DNA from: a bacterium
GTDB lineage: Bacteria; JAJVIF01
Assembly (NCBI GenBank): GCA_022072165.1
Contig: JAJVIF010000001.1
Location: 461,353-525,352, forward strand
DNA length: 64,000 nucleotides
Direction of reading: 5' to 3'
Shown: one piece after another, positions 8,810 to 18,091 of the stretch
How the letters are laid out: each line of letters starts with the position of its first letter
How positions within the stretch are numbered: position 1 is the first letter of the stretch
Translations under genes and position numbers: made by a program
The notes under the pieces: model-generated
Told to the model about the DNA's origin: nothing
The model's database searches: none
Seen by the model: the letters and a program-made list of their open reading frames with translations, nothing else

Positions 8810-9763
8810 TTAGGAGCGCGGAAGGCGAGGAGGACGCTGCAGTTCTACGCGGAGCCCATCCTTGTAGCCGCGCCATTTCGCGATCGGCGCATCCGCGTTC
8901 GGGCCGCCAGACTCCCGCCGCATTGCTACAAATATGGACAGACGCAACCAGCACCAGGTCTGGAAGCGTTGCCAGCGAGTGGCGTGCTGACGCGCACAGA
9001 CTGCCGTGCCGTAGCCCAATAGATACCGTCCCCGGGCAGAGTACCCGCCACCCGTGGCCTGACCGGCCCGGTGGTAAACCCGAGAAGCCGGCACAACAAA
9101 GGACCCGATCCCGGCTTTTTTTGCCCGGAGCGCGAAATCCACATCCTCAACGTACGCAAAGTAGGTTTCGTCGAACAGACCTATCGCCTGAAGCACAGCC
9201 ATGGGTATGAGCAGCATGCACCCGGTGCAGAAGCCAGTCGGGACCACCGAAGCCTCCATGAGTCGCGGTGGAAGCTGCGCGACTGGTTGATTAAACCGGT
9301 CCAGCTCTCCGGGGAGTGCACGCCAGGTCACCCGGCCACCACAGGCCCAGATCCGGTCGTGCGCCGGATGCTGGAGGATTAGGGGGGTCAGGAGCCGATC
9401 CGGCTGCGCCTGCTCGCAGAGTCGACGGAGGGCTTCTGGCTTCAGAAGTGTGTCGTTGTTCAGGAGCAGGACCGCTTCCGCGCCGTCCCGGGCGGCCTGA
9501 CGGATCCCCTGATTCACGCCGCGTGAAAAGCCGACGTTCTCGGCATTGGCGAGGAAGGTGACCCATGGCAGATCGTTGACATAATTCGAGAGCCAGGTGA
9601 AATCGTCCAGCTCGCTGCCATTGTCAATGACCAGCGTCGAGAAGGGACCAAAGCCAGCAGCCTCGGCATCGGCAATGGCTGGTGCAAGGGTGGTCAGACA
9701 GGCGGCGGTATCCCGACTCCCCTGATAGTTCAGGATGATGATGGTTGTCCGGCCACACGGCAT
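8810..9763 (-). CDS. Family 2 glycosyltransferase
   Basis: The product is 317 residues from ATG 9763, which overlaps the upstream stop as TGATG; an ATG two codons earlier (9769) is nearly as good. The GT-A fold is shown by the N-terminal TIIILNYQG strand, VIDNGS, NVGFSRGVNQG, the metal-binding LLLNNDT, and the late EDVDFALRAKKAG. This order matches rhamnosyltransferase-type GT2 enzymes that transfer a sugar from a nucleotide donor to a cell-envelope glycan. It is the last gene of a four-gene, translationally coupled minus-strand operon. Confidence 0.9.
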   Translation of the reverse strand: MPCGRTTIIILNYQGSRDTAACLTTLAPAIADAEAAGFGPFSTLVIDNGSELDDFTWLSNYVNDLPWVTFLANAENVGFSRGVNQGIRQAARDGAEAVLLLNNDTLLKPEALRRLCEQAQPDRLLTPLILQHPAHDRIWACGGRVTWRALPGELDRFNQPVAQLPPRLMEASVVPTGFCTGCMLLIPMAVLQAIGLFDETYFAYVEDVDFALRAKKAGIGSFVVPASRVYHRAGQATGGGYSARGRYLLGYGTAVCARQHATRWQRFQTWCWLRLSIFVAMRRESGGPNADAPIAKWRGYKDGLRVELQRPPRLPRS

Positions 9764-10563
9764 CAGCATTGTGCTCCGGGCTTTTGTAGTCGCGCGACGA
9801 GGTACTCCACACCGTGGAGGTGGTCCGGCACGAACTTGTAAGGAGTCGGCATCTGACGCAGGTCCATCGCTGGGGTCCACTCTGCAACACGCTTCTTAAC
9901 CAACGCACCGATGCCGAGCTTCCGCTTCAGGCCGATGTACCCCTTGCGGAGGGAAGTGAGCAGGCTGCTTCCTGGATGCTGCCCGACTTGCCCCGAGAGA
10001 GTCCAAGTCCACTCCGGGAGGTGGGCTGTGAGGAGCTGGCGGAACTCATCCGGGGTGTACTCATGGTGATGGAACTCATTTTCGCCAGCGATCTGGTGTG
10101 ACTCGGGATTGGGCGTCGAGATCAGCGCGATCCCCCCAGGCGCCAGTACCCGGCTAATTTCGCGCAGAAGAGGTGCCGGGTCGGTCAGATGTTCCAAGAT
10201 CTCAAACGCAACGATGCCTGACACGCTCCCATCGTTGAGTGGGAGCTGGCTGACATCCGATTCGGTATAGCTCAGTCGGAGCCCCTGTTGCCGGGCAGGA
10301 CCAAATGTCGCTTCGGCCCAGCTGATGGCTTCTTTGGAGATATCGACGCCCTGTGCGGTGAAACCAGCCTGGGCCAGCATGTGGGTCCCGTAGCCTGCTC
10401 CGCAGGCGACATCCAGCACCGACGCCGCTGGAGGGAGCACTTCGCCCAGGATCGACAGCGCCCACTGATACCGCGCGACATGCTCAGCCAGGAGCCCCTG
10501 GTCCACCTGTCCCGGAACCAACCGCTCTCCGGTAAATGCCAAGGCAGGCGTGTCGGACATCAT
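9763..10563 (-). CDS. SAM-dependent class I methyltransferase
   Basis: The product is 266 residues. SAM motif I is DVACGAGYG (about 50-58), motif II is VDIS, and the post-motif EILEHLTDP segment and GGIALISTPNP are typical of UbiE/Methyltransf_11 proteins. A HHHEYTPDEF segment is common in methyltransferases of polysaccharide clusters. The start overlaps the stop of the upstream glycosyltransferase as TGATG, so the pair is probably translationally coupled. A role in sugar or glycan methylation is inferred from the neighbours. Confidence 0.9.
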   Translation of the reverse strand: MMSDTPALAFTGERLVPGQVDQGLLAEHVARYQWALSILGEVLPPAASVLDVACGAGYGTHMLAQAGFTAQGVDISKEAISWAEATFGPARQQGLRLSYTESDVSQLPLNDGSVSGIVAFEILEHLTDPAPLLREISRVLAPGGIALISTPNPESHQIAGENEFHHHEYTPDEFRQLLTAHLPEWTWTLSGQVGQHPGSSLLTSLRKGYIGLKRKLGIGALVKKRVAEWTPAMDLRQMPTPYKFVPDHLHGVEYLVARLQKPGAQC

Positions 10564-11459
10564 CAGGTACCTCGATCCAGTGGTGGTAGCTGCAGGCCCC
10601 GACGGAAGCCTGCGGTCCAGGCCAGCAGCGCCCGGGTGATGAGAGGCGCTTCAGTCAGCAGCAGGCGCCAGGCCCCCGGCTCATGCGACAGCGCGCGCTT
10701 CCAGAGGATACCGGCTTTGATGAAGGGACACAGTAGCCATGCGCCCGGGATGCGAGCCAGCCAGCTGCCAGGGAGGTCGTAGGCCCGACGGACTTGCGCG
10801 GTCGATTCCCCAAGCTTCCGCTGCTGATTGATGAGCGCCACGGGGTCGGTTTTCGAAAAGTGCGCGACCTGCAGTGCTGGGTCAAACCAGATCACCAGCC
10901 CAGTGCTCCGGAGTCGCTCGACGAGTTCGACATCCTCGTTTCCCCAGGTCGCCTCGAGGAATCGTCCATTGCCGAGAGCCGAGCGCTTGATCGAAAGATT
11001 ACAGGTCGGGATGACCCGGGCGAGCCGGGGTGGCCATGTCGGGGTGTAGCCGCTGAACTCCAGCAGATGCGCCACCTGAGCAACCCGGGAGTCGGCATGG
11101 GCATTCGCGATGCTTCCCCCGATGGCGGCGTATTCAGGATGCGCTGCGTGGGCAGCGGCGATCCGCGCGAGCCAGTCCGGAGCCGGGACCGCGTCAGCAT
11201 CCACGAAGGCGAGGATGTCGCCGGTGCAGCGGTCGATGCCCCGATTGCGGGCACCGCCAGGATTCGTCTGGCTGGTCAGGTGGATCACCTGGACGCTGGG
11301 AAAAGCATCCCGGACAGCTTCCGCCGTGTTGTCATCGCCCGAGTCCACGACCAGAATCTCATGGGATGGGGGATCCACCTGCTGAAGCAGCGCTTCCAGC
11401 GTCTGACGAATCAGGGGCCAGGCGCGATAGCTGGGGATGATGACCGAAATCAGTGGCAC
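10563..11459 (-). CDS. Family 2 glycosyltransferase
   Basis: The product is 298 residues. GT2 hallmarks are VIIPSYRAWP at the N-terminus, EILVVDSGDDNT, GGARNRGID, the DxD-type AFVDADA (about 90) and the later NEDVELVERLR. It begins nine bases after the preceding methyltransferase gene and overlaps the next by TGATG. The acceptor is unknown; an envelope glycan is likely from context. Confidence 0.9.
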   Translation of the reverse strand: MPLISVIIPSYRAWPLIRQTLEALLQQVDPPSHEILVVDSGDDNTAEAVRDAFPSVQVIHLTSQTNPGGARNRGIDRCTGDILAFVDADAVPAPDWLARIAAAHAAHPEYAAIGGSIANAHADSRVAQVAHLLEFSGYTPTWPPRLARVIPTCNLSIKRSALGNGRFLEATWGNEDVELVERLRSTGLVIWFDPALQVAHFSKTDPVALINQQRKLGESTAQVRRAYDLPGSWLARIPGAWLLCPFIKAGILWKRALSHEPGAWRLLLTEAPLITRALLAWTAGFRRGLQLPPLDRGT

Positions 11460-11468
11460 CAGACGCGG

Positions 11469-12344
11469 TTACCCACCTGCCGGGCTCGGAGCATGACTCT
11501 CTGCGGGCTTCTGTAGCAACAGCACAATGCGGGTCGCGTTCTGCTTTGTCGACACATCCCCGATCGCAACCGCCTGACCTACCGGATAGACAATCCAGCC
11601 CAGCAGCCCATTCCGGATGGCGGATGGCAGTTTCGGCCAGAGTGCTCCAAGGCCGACAGTTTCTTCTGAAAAATAAAAGCGTCGGAGGGGTTGCAGATCG
11701 GTGTGAGCCAGCAATCGGGTGGAGAGCGCTTCCTCGGTGTAGATTCGGAAAGGCAGACGGTCTTCCTGGCCTTCCTGCCAGCGCCGCCCATACCGAAGCG
11801 ACACGGCTGCGAGTCCACCTTTACGCACCAGACGCGCGACTTCCTGGTAGATGGCACTGTCCATCTCATCCCGGGTGCGGTCGATACAGGAAAGGGCGAT
11901 AACCAAATCGAAGGAGTGGTCGGGATACCCCGACTGGTGCATTTCCGCCTTGCGGATCACCAGGCGCTGTTTGGCAAGCAATGCGCCGAGGCCAGCTTCT
12001 TTCGCGTACCGCTCCTGTCGCTGGACCCGGGGGTCATAATCGAGCAGGTGCGTTTCGCACCCTTTGGAAGCGAGATAGAGCCCCAGGGGAGACTCAGCGG
12101 CTCCCATCAGCAGGACTTTATGGCCAGGTCCGGGCTTGCAGCCCAGGAGCGCTTCGCTGCATTCCATGAAGTGATTGAAATCGAGCGCAATCGCATGACG
12201 TCCCATCCCTAGCCGCGCATTGAAATTGCGGAGGTCCTTCCAGAGCAGCGCGCGCAGATGGAGTTCCTGCTTGCGGGGCAGGTCGAAGATACGCAGCTCT
12301 GGTGCGGTCCGGTGGGAGTGTTCAGCGTAGGTCATGGACGGCAT
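11469..12344 (-). CDS. SAM-dependent methyltransferase, first gene of the glycan operon
   Basis: The product is about 291 residues from ATG 12344, or 288 from ATG 12335, which has the better-spaced weak AGG. Residues about 70-170 form the SAM fold: KVLLMGAAESPLGLYLA replaces the usual glycine-rich motif I, followed by HLLDYDP, then FDLVIALSCIDRTRDE. The motif I change (GAAESPLG) makes this a divergent member. The next three genes follow within a few bases. The gene is divergent from the phosphoesterase at 12518. Confidence 0.75.
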   Translation of the reverse strand: MPSMTYAEHSHRTAPELRIFDLPRKQELHLRALLWKDLRNFNARLGMGRHAIALDFNHFMECSEALLGCKPGPGHKVLLMGAAESPLGLYLASKGCETHLLDYDPRVQRQERYAKEAGLGALLAKQRLVIRKAEMHQSGYPDHSFDLVIALSCIDRTRDEMDSAIYQEVARLVRKGGLAAVSLRYGRRWQEGQEDRLPFRIYTEEALSTRLLAHTDLQPLRRFYFSEETVGLGALWPKLPSAIRNGLLGWIVYPVGQAVAIGDVSTKQNATRIVLLLQKPAESHAPSPAGG

Positions 12345-12517
12345 ACCTGCGTGGGGATCGGGTCGGCCGAAAAGACTTCGGGCATGGTAACAAACGGACC
12401 CGCTTCCCGCCCGTTCCGCGTGAGGAACGTCCATCCGACCGGTATACTCGCCGGCTGGTACGGGGGCTGTCGAGTTCCCGCATTTTGCGACCCCCTTCAG
12501 GAGTCCGCTGCCCGCTC

Positions 12518-13306
12518 ATGGAAATCTCCCGCTGTCTCGCCATCGTCTCTGACATCCACTGCAACGAGGAAGCGCTGGGGCGCTGTCTGAGTCGACTGCA
12601 GCTGATGGGCTTTGAGAATCCCAAGAAGATCGTCCATTTGGGAGACGCCATCGGCTATGGCGCAAAGCCGAAAGAGGTCCTGGCCAAAGTCCGCACGTTC
12701 GGACTGGCCCTTAAGGGGAATCATGAGGACTATCTGAAGGCTTCCGATCCCAAGAAGGTCAACCCCAATGCCCTCAAGGCCATTGAGTTCAACAAGGGAC
12801 TCCTGACCGAAGAAGACATCAACTGGCTGCTGAGCCTCCCCGATGAGCAGACCATCACCACTCAGGCGGGGTACAAGCTGAAGTTCGCGCACTATGCCCC
12901 GATTGTTGACTACGGTTATGTCGAGAACAAAGCCGATGTTGAGCGCTCCTTCGTGGGCGTCGGCGACGATGTCCATGTCATGTTTGTCGGCCATACACAC
13001 AAAGCGGCTCTGATGAGCATGGACGAAAAGGGCCGGGCGCAGTACCTGCCGGGAGAAGACCTGAAAAAGACCTTTGGCTGGGATAGCCCCATCCAGCTCG
13101 ACCCCGCCCAGCGCTACATCATCAACGTGGGATCGGTCGGCCAGCCCCGGGATGGGGACCCCCGGGCCAGTTTCGTGCTGTACGACATGGGGGAGCACTC
13201 CATTCGATTCATTCGGGTGGACTACTCCATCGATAAGACCCAGGAGCAGATCCGCGAAGCCGGGCTCCCCGCGCACCTGTCGGATCGCCTGAGCAAGGGC
13301 GAGTAA
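12518..13306 (+). CDS. Metallophosphoesterase, YfcE/diadenosine-tetraphosphatase-like
   Basis: The product is 262 residues. The dinuclear-metal motifs are complete: SDIHCN (about 11-16), GDAIGYG, GNHEDY and GHTH (about 165). The fold and length fit bacterial protein-phosphatase-like or ApaH-like phosphodiesterases, whose substrates vary and cannot be read from sequence. ATG 12518 has AGGAG 14 bases upstream, a long spacing; the open frame runs further upstream but there overlaps the divergent promoter region. The RNA methyltransferase gene begins ten bases after the stop. Confidence 0.85.
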   Translation: MEISRCLAIVSDIHCNEEALGRCLSRLQLMGFENPKKIVHLGDAIGYGAKPKEVLAKVRTFGLALKGNHEDYLKASDPKKVNPNALKAIEFNKGLLTEEDINWLLSLPDEQTITTQAGYKLKFAHYAPIVDYGYVENKADVERSFVGVGDDVHVMFVGHTHKAALMSMDEKGRAQYLPGEDLKKTFGWDSPIQLDPAQRYIINVGSVGQPRDGDPRASFVLYDMGEHSIRFIRVDYSIDKTQEQIREAGLPAHLSDRLSKGE

Positions 13307-13316
13307 TCCCCGACGT

Positions 13317-13766
13317 ATGGCCCGCGTTGTCCTGCTGGTGGAATCGCTGAACAATCCCGGCAATGTCGGGGCTATTCTGCGTACGGCAGAAGTCTTCGCC
13401 ATCACCCGGGTGGTCCTGTTCGGGAACAAGAGCTTTGCGCGGGGGATCGCGAAGGGGGGCCACAAGTGGGTCGATCTGGAGTTCGCCCACGACCCCGCCG
13501 TGCTCGACCAGTACAAAGCCGAGGGGTATCGGGTCACCGGCATTGAAAATGGTGAAGGCGCTTTTTCGCTCTTCACCTACCGCTTTGCGGAAGATACGGT
13601 CCTTGTACTGGGCAATGAAGTCGGCGGGGTAGGGAAGGCGTTGCAGGAGAAACTCGATGACATGGTGATCATCCCGATGTTCGGGCTGACCGGGTCGCTG
13701 AATGTGACGCAGGCTGGGACCATTGCGGTCTATGAGTACCGCCGACAGTACCCCTACATCGGTTAA
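13317..13766 (+). CDS. SpoU/TrmH-family RNA 2'-O-methyltransferase
   Basis: The product is 149 residues, a minimal single-domain SPOUT enzyme like TrmL. Motif 1 is NNPGNVGAILRTA (about 12-24) with the catalytic Arg, motif 2 is LVLGNEVGGV, and motif 3 is IPMFGLTGSLNVTQA. The trefoil-knot SAM site is therefore intact. It has no N-terminal substrate-binding domain. A tRNA or rRNA ribose is the expected target. It is co-transcribed with the phosphoesterase and overlaps the convergent lipoprotein stop by four bases. Confidence 0.9.
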   Translation: MARVVLLVESLNNPGNVGAILRTAEVFAITRVVLFGNKSFARGIAKGGHKWVDLEFAHDPAVLDQYKAEGYRVTGIENGEGAFSLFTYRFAEDTVLVLGNEVGGVGKALQEKLDDMVIIPMFGLTGSLNVTQAGTIAVYEYRRQYPYIG

Positions 13767-14950
13767 GTCGACCGGGTCCGATCCGGGCCGGGAGGCGATG
13801 TGGGAGTCTCCATTTCGAGTTCTGCGCAGCAGCAGTCGGGCAGGATGACACCTGATCGCTCATCGACACAGACCGGACGCCCATCCTTTTCGGCCCAGAA
13901 GACGAACGTGCTGCCACACGACGCGCAATCAGGATGCGTGGCCGCCCAGTCTGCGACCCGCTGCACCTCGAGCTGCCAGGTGATGTACTCCGTGGCTACG
14001 CGCTGATTGACCTGATACTCCGTCGGCATTTCAAACGCTTCCGGACCCGCCGCCTGGAGTTGCGCCAGTTCAGCCTGAGTCTTTTTCACCAGCTGCCAGC
14101 CCGGACCGTCAGCCACCATCTGGACTCCCCAATCCTCTGGCGTGCTGGCGTAGAACCAGGTCGCGCCAGTGGCACCCCAACCGATGAGCTGGTAGTCGCT
14201 GGCCTCCCGACGTTTGTAGAAAAAGTCGCCGGGGTGGTACTCCTCTGACGGAGCCATCAGCCGCTCGGGAGCGAAGGGATTCGGATAGTCGACCCACATG
14301 TCGCCCTGACGCAGGGCCTCAAAATCGGGCGGGACATCCCCGAACCGAATCTCGTACTCCTCGATGGCACTTTTGAGATGCTCCATCCGGATCCGGACCA
14401 GGCGGTCTTCCGCGCCTGGGGTATCCCCAAAGATCACCATCCAGGTAGCGGGATCGTAGTACCGCGTAATGTCGCGACGCATCCACTTGACGTTTGCCGG
14501 CTCGTTGGGATTGAGAAAGAGACCCGCGATGCCGAGCTCGCCCCCGCCGGGATCCGGGCGAAACCAGATGTCGCCAGCCTCGATGGCCCCACTCCGTATC
14601 GCATCGCCGATGGGTTCCATGTCTCCGAAGCCCAGTGGTGCGCCTGTGTAGGGATTGGTGAGTCCCGGTGGCAAATGGCCTGAATCCAGCAGCACTTCCG
14701 GGGAGGCGGGGACCTCCCGAAACTCCAGGGTGTAGGTGTAGTAGGCCGCCTCTACCAGTCCGAGATTTCGGGCGACCTGATCAAATGCTCCCTTGAGCTC
14801 GTCTTTGGTCGCACTTTTCCACTCCGCCACTTGCGTGCGGCGATCTGCAGCTGAGGCCAGTCCTGAACACCCGGTCAAACCAGGGGACAGCAGGAATACC
14901 GCGATGATGAGCGACAGGAGGGTAGGCGAGTAACCGCCGGTGCAGCGCAT
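13763..14950 (-). CDS. Lipoprotein with repeated pseudopilin-like modules and Cys-rich tail
   Basis: The product is about 395 residues from ATG 14950, which gives a normal-length signal peptide with lipobox LTGC (Cys28); ATG 14995 has a better Shine-Dalgarno (AGGGTGA) but a long leader. Two segments have the pattern of type II secretion pseudopilins: a helix, a Tyr-rich turn, then a DxxP or EVP loop and an NP.(A/T)... block (TNPYTGAPLGFGD and YPNPFAPERL). A third region ends in CASCG...C...CCC, possibly a metal-binding or disulfide knot. It may belong to the same broad family as the lipoproteins at 16431 and 18569. The function is unknown. Confidence 0.7.
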   Translation of the reverse strand: MRCTGGYSPTLLSLIIAVFLLSPGLTGCSGLASAADRRTQVAEWKSATKDELKGAFDQVARNLGLVEAAYYTYTLEFREVPASPEVLLDSGHLPPGLTNPYTGAPLGFGDMEPIGDAIRSGAIEAGDIWFRPDPGGGELGIAGLFLNPNEPANVKWMRRDITRYYDPATWMVIFGDTPGAEDRLVRIRMEHLKSAIEEYEIRFGDVPPDFEALRQGDMWVDYPNPFAPERLMAPSEEYHPGDFFYKRREASDYQLIGWGATGATWFYASTPEDWGVQMVADGPGWQLVKKTQAELAQLQAAGPEAFEMPTEYQVNQRVATEYITWQLEVQRVADWAATHPDCASCGSTFVFWAEKDGRPVCVDERSGVILPDCCCAELEMETPTSPPGPDRTRST

Positions 14951-15191
14951 GAGCGGAGGATACCAGACCGCCCGGCCCGCCATTGTGGTTGCCATTGTCC
15001 GGTTCACCCTGATCAGGGCTGATTGCTTGCAGGTCGATTGAGGGGGATACAAATCGACGCGAGCGCTACGAGTCCGATGACATCCGGCTGAAATCTAACG
15101 GCACCGCGAGGGGTCTGGTCCTGACGTTAGCCATGTAACCCCCGCTACCCCGGAGCGTGGGGGTGGTCTGCCGCAAGGAGTCGCATCTGAC

Positions 15192-16262
15192 GTGACCCGG
15201 ACTCAAGCACCTGAGCGTCTGCTGGATGCTATCGCGAGTCAGATTGCCCAGCCCGGAGACTATCTCTCCCGGCTGCGGAACTGCCTGTCACTGCTGCAGG
15301 GGCATTTTGGTGCCCAACGCGCTGCGATTCGGCTCTACAACGGCCATCAGGCTGCTGGCATCTTTACGTTGGTCCTGCCGGAGAACCGGTTTGCCCCGGA
15401 ACTGGAAGCGCTGTTTCAGACCGCCTTCATGCGGCAGATCCCCCTCGTCCATCGCCCCGACCGGCAGACCCGCTATGGCATTCTGTCGATGCCGGATTTC
15501 CCGGCGATGGCTGCGCCGGTCATGGCGCATGGGCAGCCCATTGCGGTGGTGGTCCTCGCGAAGCACCAGGGACTCAACCTCGATCTGGCAGACCTGGCGG
15601 CCCTGGATCAGGTCCTCCCCCTGCTGTCAGCGGTCATAGAAGAAGCGGTGATGCAGCGCTCCATGATTGCCGGCTACCTCAAAACCATCGAAGCGCTGGC
15701 CCTCGCCCTGGAAGCCAAGGACCCATACACCCGGGGACACAGCAACATGGTGGCGGCTTACAGCCTGGCGATCGCCGAGCGGATCGGGCTCAATGATGAA
15801 GAACAGGAAATTCTGGCCCTCGGGGCCATCATGCACGACCTCGGCAAGATCGGGATTCCTGACCATGTGCTGACCAAGCCAGGCGCGCTGACCACCGAAG
15901 AGTTTGACCTGATGAAGAAGCACCCGGAGATCGGGGAGCAGATTCTCAAGCCACTGGACCACAACTACCTGGATCGCCCCCGCCAGATCGTCCGGAGCCA
16001 CCATGAACGACTGGATGGTCGCGGCTATCCCGATGGGCTCATCGCGGCGGAGATTCCGTTGTTGGTCCGCATTGTCTCCATCGCCGATGCCTGGGACGCC
16101 ATGACCTCGGACCGGCCGTATCGGGCAGCGCTGGCCTATGAAGTCGCGGCCCGGGAGCTGCTCCGTCGTTCCGGCGACATGTGGGATCCGGACCTGGTGC
16201 GGGAGCATCTGGCAATTGTCTTCCCGGAAGCGCTGGTGAGCCTCGATCGGGCTGCTGCCTAG
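15192..16262 (+). CDS. GAF-like plus HD-GYP cyclic-di-GMP phosphodiesterase
   Basis: The product is 356 residues from GTG 15192, with AAGGAG 11 bases upstream. Residues 1-145 look like a degenerate GAF sensor. Residues about 160-345 are an HD-GYP domain: KDPYTRGHS, the catalytic HDLGKIGIP (about 215), and the intact HHERLDGRGYP (about 270) followed by IVSIADAWDAMTSDRPYR. The family hydrolyses cyclic di-GMP to pGpG or GMP with a metal centre. The last 105 bases are duplicated at 18295-18399. Confidence 0.93.
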   Translation: MTRTQAPERLLDAIASQIAQPGDYLSRLRNCLSLLQGHFGAQRAAIRLYNGHQAAGIFTLVLPENRFAPELEALFQTAFMRQIPLVHRPDRQTRYGILSMPDFPAMAAPVMAHGQPIAVVVLAKHQGLNLDLADLAALDQVLPLLSAVIEEAVMQRSMIAGYLKTIEALALALEAKDPYTRGHSNMVAAYSLAIAERIGLNDEEQEILALGAIMHDLGKIGIPDHVLTKPGALTTEEFDLMKKHPEIGEQILKPLDHNYLDRPRQIVRSHHERLDGRGYPDGLIAAEIPLLVRIVSIADAWDAMTSDRPYRAALAYEVAARELLRRSGDMWDPDLVREHLAIVFPEALVSLDRAAA

Positions 16263-16346
16263 ACAGTTCCGGCCCCTCTGAATAACTGCAAAGGGACTGT
16301 TGGCAGCGTGATGCCGTGAAGGCGTCGCAAGCCAAAATCAGGAAGC

Positions 16347-16380
16347 CCTCCGGCGGGCAACGAATGCCGGAAGCCGGAGG
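16347..16380. other. Hairpin conserved in both duplicate copies
   Basis: CCTCCGGC pairs with GCCGGAGG around an 18-base loop that holds a nested GGC/GCC pair. In the right copy (18485-18518) one arm changes to GCTGGAGG, which pairs as G-U in the plus-strand RNA. It lies between convergent stops without a T tract, so it may be a structural or Rho-type end. Confidence 0.45.
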
Positions 16381-16430
16381 ACCGAAGTGTGTCGCACTAC
16401 GAGCCATGCCAGTGCTTGAGAAACTGGGGG

Positions 16431-17447
16431 CTAGTTGACCTGGGAGACCAGGAAGAGTTGATAGCCCTCGGTCGACAGGCGCGGGTCGCCTGGCTTCAAT
16501 ATCTCACCCTTGCTGCGCAGCGATCCGACCGCTGGGTCAAAAGTGATGGTGAAGAGGCGCTCCGGGCTCCAGCCAGACTGATCCCGCTCGCTGACCCGGA
16601 TGAGATTGTGCTCGGTGTTGATCCAGACTTCGATGCCGAACTGCGACGAAGCGAGCAGGTCTGGCTGTGGCTGCATCCGATGGGGCCGTAAGTGCAGCGC
16701 TTGCAGCATCTCTGCATGGCTCTCCGGCAGCCGGCCATACCTCCGTCCGAAATCCTTGATGCGCTCAACGATCGCGAACGTAGCCAGCTCTGTCTGCATT
16801 GAGGGAACGCCCGAGAAGATGTTGTTGATGTTCTTCCTAAAGGACTTTGAGACCGTACCCGGTTCTCCGACAGTGAACTGGATATGCAGGGTTTCATGAT
16901 CCAGTAGCAAAGCATAGGCACCAGCCGGGATGGTCCCTCCCGTAGCGCGATCAATGATCGGCCAGTCACTCTGATCTTGTCTGACAGGGTGATAGAACAG
17001 CGGCAAAGCGTCAAACAGCTCGGTCAGACTCGAGGGACGATGACCGTGTTCCGCTGTAAACGTTTCGATGCTATCCATCATTTCCATCCAGATCCCGTTG
17101 AACCGGAGTGACTGCTCGGAAGCGACATCACCATTCACAGCCCTCGCCATCTTGGGCAACTCTGGCACCCACGAGTCAGGCTTCGCGGCAGCTTCGACTG
17201 ACGTTGCTGCCTCTACTCCAGCCACAGGAGCCGGATGAGAGTTGTTGACGGGTGAGTCTGTGACATCCAGAGCGGGTGATTCCTGTGCTCCGACATTCGG
17301 AACCGAAGATGATGTGTTTGCCAGATCTGAAGTGGCAACAGGAATGGAACTGGCTGTACTGGCGTATTGCCTGCCTTCCTTCTCCAGACACCCACAAAAG
17401 AGTGCCATTCCGATGATCGTGCAGAGAAGCAGTTTGATGCTGTTCAT
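16431..17447 (-). CDS. Lipoprotein (left duplicate copy)
   Basis: The product is 338 residues from ATG 17447, with AAGGAG eight bases upstream. The signal peptide ends at Cys20 in an atypical lipobox (LFCGC). A Ser/Ala/Val-rich linker occupies about 21-110. The body (about 115-338) has two helix-plus-loop modules of pseudopilin type: DSIETFTAEHGHRPSSLTEL and VERIKDFGRRYGRLPESHAE. The last 110 residues are nearly identical to the chimeric protein at 18569. It begins 30 bases after the Cys-rich gene, so the two form an operon. The function is unknown. Confidence 0.85.
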   Translation of the reverse strand: MNSIKLLLCTIIGMALFCGCLEKEGRQYASTASSIPVATSDLANTSSSVPNVGAQESPALDVTDSPVNNSHPAPVAGVEAATSVEAAAKPDSWVPELPKMARAVNGDVASEQSLRFNGIWMEMMDSIETFTAEHGHRPSSLTELFDALPLFYHPVRQDQSDWPIIDRATGGTIPAGAYALLLDHETLHIQFTVGEPGTVSKSFRKNINNIFSGVPSMQTELATFAIVERIKDFGRRYGRLPESHAEMLQALHLRPHRMQPQPDLLASSQFGIEVWINTEHNLIRVSERDQSGWSPERLFTITFDPAVGSLRSKGEILKPGDPRLSTEGYQLFLVSQVN

Positions 17448-17476
17448 GCTTTCGCTCCTTGTCTTGAGATAACAGT

Positions 17477-17950
17477 CTACGGGCAAGTCGGGCAAATTGA
17501 GGTGTTGCAGTAAACGACAGTCGGAACAGTGCCTTCTGTGCAAGGTGTGCCGAGGCAGTCTGGCCCATCCGGGTCAAAGCAGAGATGGATTTGATTTTCA
17601 AAGTCCTCTCCACATTCCTCTGGCTCCGGAGGATCTTCGATGCACCGAACGGGCAGGTAGGAAATGAAGCCACCGCACTGTGTGCCTGGGCTTCCATTTG
17701 GACACGTTTGGGCAACGAGCTCACAACTCGAGAAGAGCGTAAACTGTCGCGTGGTGGTGGTGATGCTGTATTGGCAGTCTGGATAGCCCTCCTGAGGGCA
17801 TTCGTAGATGCACGTTTCGCTGGCGACATCTTGCTTCAAAAGCTTCCAACAGCAGAAGGGAGGACTGGCCTCTGCCGACGAGATCGGACCAGGAATGCCG
17901 CTAAAGATGCTCAGCATCAGCACACTGAGCAGCAACCAGAGTCTGGACAT
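17477..17950 (-). CDS. Secreted cysteine-rich protein
   Basis: The product is 157 residues. ATG 17950 has GGAGG seven bases upstream. A signal peptide (hydrophobic residues 4-20) cleaves near SSAEA, with no lipobox. The mature protein has about 16 cysteines in 130 residues, in spacings such as PFCCW, ETCIYECP, DCLGTPC and SICPTCP, which suggests many disulfides. I recognise no family. Its first 57 codons, including the signal peptide, are duplicated as the N-terminus of the gene at 18569. It is the first gene of a two-gene operon. Confidence 0.8.
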   Translation of the reverse strand: MSRLWLLLSVLMLSIFSGIPGPISSAEASPPFCCWKLLKQDVASETCIYECPQEGYPDCQYSITTTTRQFTLFSSCELVAQTCPNGSPGTQCGGFISYLPVRCIEDPPEPEECGEDFENQIHLCFDPDGPDCLGTPCTEGTVPTVVYCNTSICPTCP

Positions 17951-17992
17951 GAATCGTCCTCCAACTGGGACATGCTCCGCAACTCAACGAAC

Positions 17993-18037
17993 TACGCGAA
18001 GTACGCGAGGTACGCGAGGTACGCGAGGTACGCACGA
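17993..18037. repeat. 9-bp tandem repeat upstream of the Cys-rich gene
   Basis: Four units of TACGCGA(A/G)G at 17993-18028 are followed by a degenerate TACGCACGA. The array lies 43-87 bases upstream of the minus-strand start at 17950, in the promoter or 5' UTR. The matching array before the right copy has only two full units. Confidence 0.85.
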
Positions 18038-18091
18038 GACAATATCACAGCATTGGGCTGCGGTGCAAATGCATCCCTTAGTCCTCAAAAA

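Noticed and set aside
12497-13576. 359-codon minus-strand frame over the phosphoesterase and RNA methyltransferase
   Set aside because: Both plus-strand genes have complete catalytic motifs, and the antisense product has no recognisable feature.
16270-16400. Cyclic-di-GMP riboswitch beside the HD-GYP gene
   Set aside because: There is a hairpin and a GCAAGCC-like segment, but the conserved GEMM core order is not met and the element lies downstream of the gene.
17993-18037. CRISPR-like array
   Set aside because: Units are 9 bases with no spacers; it is a simple tandem repeat.
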